DNA of 64,000 nt from Azohydromonas caseinilytica. GTDB taxonomy: Bacteria; Pseudomonadota; Gammaproteobacteria; Burkholderiales; Burkholderiaceae_C. Under the pieces are notes generated by a model. That model was not told the DNA's origin and made no database searches. It saw only the letters and a list, made by a program, of their open reading frames with translations. Both the position numbers and the translations under genes were made by a program. Positions 54,385 through 60,990 of the stretch are shown piece by piece. The stretch spans positions 20,271 to 84,270 of the forward strand of contig NZ_JABBFW010000023.1 of assembly GCF_012927045.1 (NCBI RefSeq). The letters run 5' to 3'. Position 1 is the first letter of the stretch. Each line of letters begins with the position of its first letter.

Positions 54385-54987
54385 ATGCGCCCCGTCGTTG
54401 TCCTGAGAGCCTCGGCACCGGAGGGCGCGATCGACCACGCGGCGTACCTGGCGGCAGGCGGCTATCGCCTGCTCAAGCGCTGCGTCGCGGGCGAGATCGA
54501 GGCCGACATGGTGCTGCAAAGCGTGGGTGACAGCGGCTTGGGGGGCGCGCAGGGCCCCGCCGCCGTGGAGTGGGAGCGCGTTCACCGCGCGCCCACGCCG
54601 CGGGCGATGGAGGTGTGCGTGAGCCTGGCCCGGCGCGCCGACTCCACCGCCGGCGCGCTGCTGGAGCGCCATCCGCATCGCTGCTTCGAGGGCATGCTGA
54701 TCGCGGCCTGGGCGGTGGGCGCATCGCGCATCCGGCTGCTGGTGCGCGGCGGGCACGCCGCGCTGCAGGCGATGCTGGCCGCGGAGCTGGTGAAGCTGCG
54801 CAAGCGCCGGCCCTATCCCGGCATGCCGGACATCGTGCTGGGCTGGGACGACTCGCCCCAGGCCGACGATGGCCTGCCCACGCTTCGGCAGGGCATCGAG
54901 ACGCTGTACTGGGTGCCCGACATCCTGGAGCGCGGCGCGGCGTGGTTCCTGGCCCAGGGTCGCGGGGGCAGGGCGGCGCTGGCTTGA
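54385..54987 (+). CDS. NuoF/FdsB-like degenerate 51-kDa-domain protein
   Basis: A 200-residue protein without an assigned function. Its middle part lines up by eye with the FMN domain of FdsB: SVGDSGLGGAQGPAAVEWER against the glycine-rich loop, and CFEGMLIAAWAVGASRIRLL against the EGMAIAAVAVGASKG helix. The FMN/NADH residues (GRGGAGFP, CNADEGDPG) are not conserved and there is no iron-sulfur motif. It follows frc by 22 bp with GGAGA upstream. It may be a regulatory or acyl-CoA-binding derivative; cofactor binding is doubtful. Confidence 0.7.
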   Translation: MRPVVVLRASAPEGAIDHAAYLAAGGYRLLKRCVAGEIEADMVLQSVGDSGLGGAQGPAAVEWERVHRAPTPRAMEVCVSLARRADSTAGALLERHPHRCFEGMLIAAWAVGASRIRLLVRGGHAALQAMLAAELVKLRKRRPYPGMPDIVLGWDDSPQADDGLPTLRQGIETLYWVPDILERGAAWFLAQGRGGRAALA

Positions 54988-54995
54988 GTCCTGCA

Positions 54996-55032
54996 AAGGC
55001 CGGGGGCGCGCAACACGCGTCCCCGGCCTTTT
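54996..55032. terminator. Bidirectional intrinsic terminator
   Basis: A strong hairpin, AAGGCCGGGGGCGCG with CGCGTCCCCGGCCTT around CAACA, is followed by TT. It lies between the convergent NuoF-like and Crp/Fnr genes and should end both transcripts. Confidence 0.8.
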
Positions 55033-55047
55033 GCCTTGCGGCGCCGC

Positions 55048-55668
55048 TCAGATCTTGCCGCGCTGCTTCAGCCGGCTCAGCGTCTCGGCCGTCAGGTTCA
55101 GGTGCGCGGCCAGCTCCTTGCGCGGGATCTGCTCGTCGAGGTGGGGATGCTTGCGTAGGAAACGATGTACGCGGCCCGGCGCGTCGAGCAGGTGCAGCGT
55201 GATGGTGTGGGCCATGATCTCGCTCATGATCCTCATCACGTGGTACTCGAACACTTCCTTGAACTTCGGGTGCCGGTCGATGAACTCGACCCACTTGGGC
55301 ATCGGCAGCTTGGCCACGCGGCCCTTGGTCACGCCGATGATGCTGTACGGCGTGGGCGTGTTCAGGCGCCATGCCGCGTAGCTGGTTTCGATGTCGTTCT
55401 CGCCGGCGAAGCGCAGGATCATCTCCTTGGCGTCGGCGTTGGTCACGGCGCGCTTGAGCACGCCTTCGAGCACGAAGTACTGCTCCATCTCGTGCACGCC
55501 CTGGTGCAGCAGGTAGTCGCCCTTGTTGAAGTCGCGCACCTCCAGCAACGCTTCGAGCTCGTCGCGCTCCTCGTCGCTCATCTCCTTGAGCACCACGTTC
55601 TGCTTGAGCTGAACGTGAATGACGTTGCGCTGCCGGTGTTTCTCTACGGAAGAGATCAGAGCAGTCAC
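55048..55668 (-). CDS. Crp/Fnr-family transcriptional regulator
   Basis: A 206-residue regulator with a cyclic-nucleotide-binding-like beta barrel (FNKGDYLLHQGVHEMEQYFV, MILRFAGENDIETSYAAWRL), a dimerisation helix and a winged helix with recognition sequence TAETLSRLKQRGKI. The E-x-x-S-R of that helix is the FNR signature that reads TTGA half-sites. The protein has no cysteine, so it cannot hold an Fe-S cluster and must sense something else. Start is GTG 55668. The palindrome TTGACTGCAGTCAA lies 37 bp upstream, suggesting autoregulation. Confidence 0.85.
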   Translation of the reverse strand: MTALISSVEKHRQRNVIHVQLKQNVVLKEMSDEERDELEALLEVRDFNKGDYLLHQGVHEMEQYFVLEGVLKRAVTNADAKEMILRFAGENDIETSYAAWRLNTPTPYSIIGVTKGRVAKLPMPKWVEFIDRHPKFKEVFEYHVMRIMSEIMAHTITLHLLDAPGRVHRFLRKHPHLDEQIPRKELAAHLNLTAETLSRLKQRGKI

Positions 55669-55704
55669 TGCTTAACACCCTGGGGTATTTACTGATGAAG
55701 CCGA

Positions 55705-55718
55705 TTGACTGCAGTCAA
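55705..55718. promoter_or_regulatory. FNR-type operator 4 (regulator / PAS-frc2)
   Basis: TTGACTGCAGTCAA, a perfect 14-bp palindrome between the divergent Crp/Fnr and PAS genes. Toward the PAS-frc2 side, exactly 23 bp separate it from TACCAT (55742-55747), a -10-like hexamer. Toward the regulator it lies 37 bp from the start codon, where binding could repress. Confidence 0.8.
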
Positions 55719-55797
55719 CGGCGCAAAGAAGAGCGGATTTCTACCATAGCTCGCCAATGAAGCTCGATTCCTGAGCACGGACAACCGGAGCGTGGCC

Positions 55798-55830
55798 ATG
55801 ACGACACCTGTCGATGGCATCCGCTCATGA
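55798..55830 (+). pseudogene. Scar of a third formyl-CoA transferase start
   Basis: A ten-codon frame encodes MTTPVDGIRS and stops. It mirrors the frc start at 53109 ([12 protein letters not shown]) in protein and DNA. Directly after it, the sequence AAGGAGACGATCATGCGCCC repeats the leader and first codons of the gene at 54385 (AAGGAGACGACCATGCGCCC). A duplicated frc plus downstream leader appears to have collapsed by deletion, leaving this scar in front of the PAS gene. Confidence 0.6.
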
Positions 55831-55844
55831 ACAAGGAGACGATC

Positions 55845-56288
55845 ATGCGCCCCGTCAATTTTGAGCAGCTGGTGCGGTCCATGGGCGACGCGGTGATCGT
55901 CACCGACGCCGCGGGCGCCGTGGTGCTGTGGAACGAAGCCGCGACACGCATCTTCGGCTTCAGCGAGGCCGACGCGATGGGCCAGTCGCTGGATCTGATC
56001 ATCCCCGAGCGGCAGCGCGGCCGCCATTGGGACGGCTACATGAAGACCATGAGCACCGGCCAGACGCGCTACGGCAGCTCGCTGCTGCGCGTGCCGGCGC
56101 TGCACAAGGACGGCCGCACGCTGTCGATCGCCTTCACCGTGGTGCTGCTGACCGGGCCGAACGGCGAGGTCGAAGGCATCGGCGCGGTGGTTCGCGACGA
56201 GACGGCGCGATTCCAGGAAGAGCGCGTGCTGCGCAAGCGCCTGGCCGAGCTGGAAGCGCGCCTGGCCCAGCCCAGCGCCGCCGAATGA
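55845..56288 (+). CDS. Single PAS-domain protein
   Basis: A 147-residue protein consisting of one PAS domain (AVIVTDAAGAVVLWNEAATR, FGFSEADAMGQSLDLIIPER) and a short C-terminal coiled coil (RVLRKRLAELEARLAQ). It has no output domain. The segment RGRHWDGYMKTM recalls the F-helix of heme PAS domains such as FixL, where a His binds heme, but the same words occur in heme-free PAS proteins. GGAGA precedes the ATG at 55845; an in-frame ATG at 55827 is weaker. It lies between the Crp/Fnr gene and frc2 and may supply the signal. Confidence 0.78.
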   Translation: MRPVNFEQLVRSMGDAVIVTDAAGAVVLWNEAATRIFGFSEADAMGQSLDLIIPERQRGRHWDGYMKTMSTGQTRYGSSLLRVPALHKDGRTLSIAFTVVLLTGPNGEVEGIGAVVRDETARFQEERVLRKRLAELEARLAQPSAAE

Positions 56289-56315
56289 TCACCACTTGAG
56301 CTTGAGGGGACACAC

Positions 56316-57563
56316 ATGAGCAAGGCTTTGAGCGGGGTCCGCATCCTGGACTTCACCCATGTCCAGTCCGGGCCCACCTGCACGCAGCTGCTGGCCTGGC
56401 TGGGGGCGGACGTGATCAAGGTGGAGCGGCCGGGCGAGGGCGATGCCACGCGTGGGCAACTGCGCGACATCCCGGGCGTGGACAGCCTCTACTTCACGAT
56501 GCTCAACCACAACAAGCGCTCCGTGACGCTCAACACCAAGAAGCCCAAGGGCAAGCAGGTGCTGGAGTCGCTGATCAAGCAGTGCGACGTGCTGGTCGAG
56601 AACTTTGCCCCCGGCGCGATGGAACGCATGGGGCTGAGCTGGGAGCACATCCACAAGCTCAATCCGAAGATGATCGTGGCCTCGGTCAAGGGCTTCGGCC
56701 CGGGCCGCTACGAGGATTGCAAGGTGTACGAGAACGTCGCGCAGTGCGCCGGCGGTGCGGCCTCAACCACCGGCTTCGAGGACGGGCCGCCGGTGGTCAG
56801 CGGTGCGCAGATCGGCGACAGCGGCACTGGCCTGCACCTGGCGCTGGGCATCCTCGCGGCGCTGTACCAGCGCACGCACAGCGGCCGTGGCCAGAAGGTG
56901 CTGGCGCCCATGCAGGACGCGGTGCTCAACCTGTGCCGCGTGAAACTGCGCGACCAGCAGCGCCTGGAGCGCACCGGCTCGCTGCACGAGTATCCGCAGT
57001 ACCCGGACGGCAAGTTCGGTGAGGCCGTGCCGCGTGCCGGCAACGCCTCGGGGGGCGGGCAGCCGGGATGGATCTTGCGCTGCAAGGGTTGGGAGACCGA
57101 CCCCAACGCCTACATCTACTTCATCACGCAGGCCGCGGTGTGGCCGGCGGTGTGCAAGGTGATCGGCGAGGAGGGCTGGATCACCGACGAGGCCTACGCC
57201 ACGCCGCAGGCGCGGCTGCTGCACCTCAAGCCGATCTTCGCGCGCATCGAACAATGGACCATGACCAAGACCAAGTTCGAGGCGATGGAGATCCTCAACG
57301 AGTTCGACATTCCTTGCGGTCCGATCCTGTCGATGAAGGAGATCGCCGAGGACCCGTGGCTGCGCAAGAGCGGCACGGTGGTCGAGGTCGAGCATCCGAC
57401 CCGCGGCAAGCACCTCACGGTGGGCAACCCGATCAAGCTCTCGGACAGCCCGACCGAGGTCTTGCGCGCGCCGCTGCTGGGCGAGCACACCGACGAGGTG
57501 CTGCGCGAGCTGGGCTACAGCGCCGAGGACCTGGAACTGCTGCGCGCCGAAGGGGCGATCTGA
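56316..57563 (+). CDS. frc: Formyl-CoA:oxalate CoA-transferase (copy 2)
   Basis: A 415-residue class III CoA-transferase and paralogue of 53109-54362: [37 protein letters not shown], catalytic Asp168 in [14 protein letters not shown] and glycine loop [11 protein letters not shown]. All hallmarks of formyl-CoA transferase are kept, so it should be active. It is expressed with the PAS protein (27-bp gap, GAGGGG ribosome-binding site) rather than with oxc, which may give different induction or substrate preference. Confidence 0.93.
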   Translation: MSKALSGVRILDFTHVQSGPTCTQLLAWLGADVIKVERPGEGDATRGQLRDIPGVDSLYFTMLNHNKRSVTLNTKKPKGKQVLESLIKQCDVLVENFAPGAMERMGLSWEHIHKLNPKMIVASVKGFGPGRYEDCKVYENVAQCAGGAASTTGFEDGPPVVSGAQIGDSGTGLHLALGILAALYQRTHSGRGQKVLAPMQDAVLNLCRVKLRDQQRLERTGSLHEYPQYPDGKFGEAVPRAGNASGGGQPGWILRCKGWETDPNAYIYFITQAAVWPAVCKVIGEEGWITDEAYATPQARLLHLKPIFARIEQWTMTKTKFEAMEILNEFDIPCGPILSMKEIAEDPWLRKSGTVVEVEHPTRGKHLTVGNPIKLSDSPTEVLRAPLLGEHTDEVLRELGYSAEDLELLRAEGAI

Positions 57564-57571
57564 GCCGCAGC

Positions 57572-57595
57572 GAGGCCGGCATGTGAGCCGGCCTC
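57572..57595. terminator. Terminator-like hairpin after frc2
   Basis: A perfect 9-bp stem, GAGGCCGGC / GCCGGCCTC, with a six-base loop begins 8 bp after the frc2 stop codon. There is no U-tract, so efficiency is uncertain. Confidence 0.6.
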
Positions 57596-57642
57596 ACGGG
57601 CGGCTGAGAGCGGCGCGTTTCCGCCTTTGCGGGACTGGCGCC

Positions 57643-57675
57643 GCAGGGGCCGGTGGCCTGCGTGCCGGCCCCTGC
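57643..57675. terminator. Second hairpin downstream of frc2
   Basis: A perfect 11-bp stem, GCAGGGGCCGG / CCGGCCCCTGC, with an 11-base loop, followed after five bases by TTGTTTCTT. Together with the preceding hairpin it likely ends the frc2 transcript. Confidence 0.6.
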
Positions 57676-57914
57676 ACGAATTGTTTCTTATTGACCGCTC
57701 GATTGATTCGCATCCGGATTTGCGGAGCGAAGGCGAATTCCTGTCTGTCTGATTTTTCGTTCGGCATGGCGCATTTGGCGCGTGCCCTGGCCTTCTAAAT
57801 ACGCTATTTCCATAAATGCTCATCTATGGTTCAGCGAAAAATCTTTGACTATCCATTATCCAAGCTCGTCCCTACAGTGGCTTCGTCCATCCCGATACTG
57901 TCTAGGAGAAGGCA

Positions 57915-58223
57915 ATGTTCAATGACCTGCCGCCGGAATTCCGGGTCGAGGAAATCGAGCGCAACGCCTACAACGCGGCGTTCTACGAATTGGGCCTGCG
58001 CTGGTTCTGGGACGTCGAAACCTATGCCGCGTTATTGCGCGTCAGCGCGGACGCATCCGCCCGGATTCGGCATTACCTCGAAACGCGCCAGCCGCATCTG
58101 CTGACGGCCTATGACGCGGACTTCCTGGCCCGCGCCATCCAGGACGCCATGCGGCGCCACAAGGGCTGCGCGGCCCCGTCCTGCGACTGGTCGAAGCTGA
58201 CCGGTTGCGAGCTCGGCATCTGA
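57915..58223 (+). CDS. Small protein of unknown function in oxalate cluster
   Basis: A 102-residue protein, mostly helical and rich in aromatic residues (NAYNAAFYELGLRWFWDVET, then TAYDADFLARAIQDAMRRHK). It ends with a conserved-looking cysteine pair region (GCAAPSCDWSKLTGCELGI, three Cys). No signal peptide or membrane helix is seen and I do not recognise the family. AGGAGAAGG precedes the ATG. It starts the unit continuing with the SucD-like gene 29 bp downstream. Confidence 0.75.
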   Translation: MFNDLPPEFRVEEIERNAYNAAFYELGLRWFWDVETYAALLRVSADASARIRHYLETRQPHLLTAYDADFLARAIQDAMRRHKGCAAPSCDWSKLTGCELGI

Positions 58224-58252
58224 ACCAGGCCCCAGGGCGAAAGGCGCAAGCA

Positions 58253-59080
58253 ATGGCCATCCTCGTCAACAGGTACAGCCGCGTGATCCTGCAAGGCGGC
58301 GACGACGGCTCGGGGCCGGGCTGCAGCGCCGCCTGGCGCGCCGGCGGCAGCGCGGGCCGCTCCCGCTTCCTTGCCGGCGTGGCCTACGGCCATCCGGCCG
58401 AGCACCTGCCCGACGGGCTGCCGCTGTTCGACAGCGTGCGCCACGCCAAGGCCTGGGCCGCGGCGACGGTGTCGGTGGTCTGCATGCCGCCGGCGCTGGC
58501 GGCCGACGCCATCGAGGAGGCCGTGGACGCCGGCATCGGGCTGGTGCTCTGCCTGACCGAGGGCGTCCCGCCCGAAGACCTGCAGCGCGTGCAGCGCCGC
58601 CTGAATGAGAGCGCCACGCGGCTGCTGGGCGGCTGCATCGGCCTGGTCACGCCGGGGGAGATCCACATCGGCGCCATCCCGGGCCATGCGCTGCGGCGCG
58701 GCCGCATCGGCGTGGTGTCGCGCTCGCCGACGCTGATCAGCCTGGCGGCCAGCCAGCTCACCGGCTTCGGACTCGGCGCGTCCACGGTGATCGCGTTGGG
58801 CAATGCCGCGGCGGACGTGGCTGGCCTGCGGCCCGTGGACCTGCTGCGCCTGTTCAAGGCCGACCCCGGCACCGACGCCGTGCTCCTGGCCGGCAGCCTG
58901 GGCGCCGAGGCGGACGAGGAGTGCGCGCATTGGATCGGCCATCACATGCACAAGCCGGTGGTGATGTTCAGGCACGGCCCGGGCGCGTCGCCGCGGGGTG
59001 TGCAGCTGACGCGCGACCCCGGCGCGATGGGCGCGCTCATCGCCGCGGCGGTGGAGCCGCAGTGCCTGCCCTTCGACTGA
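58253..59080 (+). CDS. SucD-like acyl-CoA ligase alpha-subunit homologue
   Basis: A 275-residue protein resembling succinyl-CoA synthetase alpha: CoA-binding domain (RVILQGGDDGSG, VSVVCMPPALAADAIEEAVD, VLCLTEGVPPEDLQRV) and ligase domain (IGAIPGHALRRGRIGVVSRS, HKPVVMFRHGPGASPRGVQ). The phosphohistidine region, usually GHAGAI, reads RHGPGAS, and the NCPG loop reads GGCIG. No SucC-like beta subunit is nearby. A role in activating oxalate or handling formyl/oxalyl-CoA is suggested by location, but ligase activity is unproven given the altered residues. Confidence 0.8.
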   Translation: MAILVNRYSRVILQGGDDGSGPGCSAAWRAGGSAGRSRFLAGVAYGHPAEHLPDGLPLFDSVRHAKAWAAATVSVVCMPPALAADAIEEAVDAGIGLVLCLTEGVPPEDLQRVQRRLNESATRLLGGCIGLVTPGEIHIGAIPGHALRRGRIGVVSRSPTLISLAASQLTGFGLGASTVIALGNAAADVAGLRPVDLLRLFKADPGTDAVLLAGSLGAEADEECAHWIGHHMHKPVVMFRHGPGASPRGVQLTRDPGAMGALIAAAVEPQCLPFD

Positions 59081-59111
59081 TTTCGAACCCAATTTTTCAA
59101 GGAGCACTCCC

Positions 59112-59879
59112 ATGCATTCCCTGTGGATTCGCTACGAGCACGACGGGCGCGCGGGCTTCGGCCGGCTGGACGGCGAGCGCGTGCACGAACACCAGGGCGA
59201 CCTGTTCGCCCGCCACGAGCCCACGGGGCGCAGCTTCGCGCTGAGCGAGCTGCGGCTGCTCGCGCCGACGCAGCCGAGCAAGGTCGTCGCGATGTGGAAC
59301 AACTTCGGCGCGCTGCGCGCCCGGCTGGGCCTGGGCCTGCCCGAGGAGCCGCTGTACCTGCTGAAGTCGCCCAACTCCTGGTGCGCGTCCGGCGATGCCG
59401 TCGCCGTGCCGCGCTGCGGTGGCAAGGTGGTGTTCGAAGGCGAGCTGGGCATCGTGATCGGCCGCCGCTGCAGCGGCGTGAGCGAGGCGCAGGCCCTGGA
59501 GCACGTGTTTGGCTACACCTGCGCCAACGACGTGACGCAGGCCGAGATCCTGAACCGCGACGCCTCCTTCGCCCAATGGACGCGCGCCAAGGGCTTCGAC
59601 ACCTTCTGCCCGATGGGACCGGCCATCGCCACCGGGCTCGATCCGCAGACGCTGCGCGTGCGCACCCTGCTCGACGGCCAGGTGCGCCAGGACTACCCGA
59701 TCAGCGACATGACCTTCCCGGTGCCGCGCCTGGTAAGCCTGATCTCGCAGGACATGACCCTGCTGCCCGGCGACGTGATCCTGTGCGGCACGTCGGTGGG
59801 CGTGGGCTCGATGAAGCCCGGCAGCCTGGTCGAGGTCGAGATCGAAGGCATCGGCCGGCTGAGCAACCGCTTCGGCTGA
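59112..59879 (+). CDS. FAH-superfamily hydrolase/isomerase
   Basis: A 255-residue short-form fumarylacetoacetate-hydrolase-fold protein. Metal-binding residues are in KVVFEGELGIVIGRRC (E-x-E) and YTCANDVTQAEILNRD (Asp), and the product-site loop is ARAKGFDTFCPMGPAI. Such enzymes hydrolyse acylpyruvates, decarboxylate oxaloacetate or isomerise 2-hydroxydienoates. Oxaloacetate decarboxylase or acylpyruvase activity would fit a C2-C4 acid cluster (inference). It starts 31 bp after the SucD-like gene, with AAGGAG upstream. Confidence 0.85.
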   Translation: MHSLWIRYEHDGRAGFGRLDGERVHEHQGDLFARHEPTGRSFALSELRLLAPTQPSKVVAMWNNFGALRARLGLGLPEEPLYLLKSPNSWCASGDAVAVPRCGGKVVFEGELGIVIGRRCSGVSEAQALEHVFGYTCANDVTQAEILNRDASFAQWTRAKGFDTFCPMGPAIATGLDPQTLRVRTLLDGQVRQDYPISDMTFPVPRLVSLISQDMTLLPGDVILCGTSVGVGSMKPGSLVEVEIEGIGRLSNRFG

Positions 59880-59919
59880 GCCCGCGCCACCCACACCCAT
59901 TCACCACAGGAGCATGTCC

Positions 59920-60942
59920 ATGAAGATCGCAATCATCGGTGCCGGCGCCATCGGCGGCCTGGTCGGCGCCAAGCTCGCTCTCGCAGGGGAGGAGGTCACG
60001 TTCATCGTGCGCGGCCGCAACCTGGAGGCGATCCGCGAGCACGGCATCAAGCTGGTCACCGCCGACGGCTGGGAGCACACCGCGCGCGACGTGCACGCCA
60101 CCGACGACTATGCGCAGGCCGGCCCGCAAGACCTGGTGATCCTGGCCATGAAGGCGCACCAGGTGGAGCCGGTGGTCGCCGAGCTGCCCAAGCTGCTCGG
60201 CCCCGACACCGCCATCGTCACCATGCAGAACGGCATCCCGTACTGGTACTTCCAGCGCCACGGCGGCCGCCACGAGGGCACGCGCGTCAGCAGCGTCGAT
60301 CCCAACGGCGCCATCGCCGCGGGCATCCCGGCCGAGCGCGTCATCGGCTGCGTGGTCTATCCGGCGTCCGAGCTGGTCGCGCCGGGCGTGATCCGCCATG
60401 TCGAGGGCGACCGCTTCCCGCTGGGCGAGCTCGACGGCAGCACCACGCCGCGCGTGCAGGCCATCGCGCGCTGCTTCGAGAACGCGGGCTTCAAGGCGCC
60501 GGTGCTGGACAACATCCGCGCCGAGATCTGGCTCAAGCTCTGGGGCAACCTGACCTTCAACCCGATCAGCAGCCTCACGCACTCGACGCTGGAGGACATC
60601 TGCCGCTACCCGCTGTCCCGTGAGCTGGCGGCGTCGATGATGCGCGAGGCCCAGGACGTGGCCCACAAGCTGGGCATCAGCTTCCGCGTGCCGCTGGAAA
60701 AGCGCATCGCCGGCGCCGAGAAGGTGGGCAAGCACAAGACTTCCATGCTGCAGGACGTGGAGGCGGGCCGTGAGCCGGAGATCGACGCCCTGGTGGGCTC
60801 GGTGGTGGAGCTGGCGCGGCTGACGGACACGCCGACGCCGCACATCGACGCCGTCCACGGCCTGGTCAAGCTGCTGGCCCGGACCATGGTCGACCTGCGC
60901 GGCCACGTGCGGCTGGTCGAGACGGAACGGCTCGCGGCCTGA
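59920..60942 (+). CDS. Ketopantoate reductase-like (PanE/ApbA family)
   Basis: A 340-residue NADP-dependent 2-oxoacid reductase. The Rossmann motif is KIAIIGAGAIGGLVGAKLAL, VILAMKAHQVEP carries the conserved Lys, and LKLWGNLTFNPISSLTHSTL carries the catalytic Lys/Asn. It would reduce a small 2-oxoacid such as ketopantoate or glyoxylate-type compounds. The ATG at 59920 is preferred because AGGAG is seven bases upstream; an ATG six bases earlier is too close to it. A catabolic or glyoxylate-side role is inferred from the cluster. Confidence 0.85.
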   Translation: MKIAIIGAGAIGGLVGAKLALAGEEVTFIVRGRNLEAIREHGIKLVTADGWEHTARDVHATDDYAQAGPQDLVILAMKAHQVEPVVAELPKLLGPDTAIVTMQNGIPYWYFQRHGGRHEGTRVSSVDPNGAIAAGIPAERVIGCVVYPASELVAPGVIRHVEGDRFPLGELDGSTTPRVQAIARCFENAGFKAPVLDNIRAEIWLKLWGNLTFNPISSLTHSTLEDICRYPLSRELAASMMREAQDVAHKLGISFRVPLEKRIAGAEKVGKHKTSMLQDVEAGREPEIDALVGSVVELARLTDTPTPHIDAVHGLVKLLARTMVDLRGHVRLVETERLAA

Positions 60943-60990
60943 GCCGCGACGGCGGGCCGGGGCGCGGGTGGCTGATCAGGAGCGGGCGAC

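Larger units (their letters stand above)
57564..57914. other. Intergenic gap with two hairpins, then promoter region
   Basis: 350 bp. The first 110 bp hold two strong hairpins (listed separately); the rest is AT-rich and should hold the promoter of the downstream genes. TTGACCGCTCGATTGA at 57691-57706 keeps only one operator half-site. Confidence 0.6.

Noticed and set aside
57691..57706. TTGACCGCTCGATTGA as a fifth FNR-type operator
   Set aside because: Only the left half matches; the right arm GTCAA is absent and no -10 hexamer sits at the expected 23-bp spacing.
58253..59080. Annotation as functional succinyl-CoA ligase alpha subunit
   Set aside because: The phosphohistidine and NCPG loops are altered and no beta subunit is adjacent, so only a SucD-like designation is justified.
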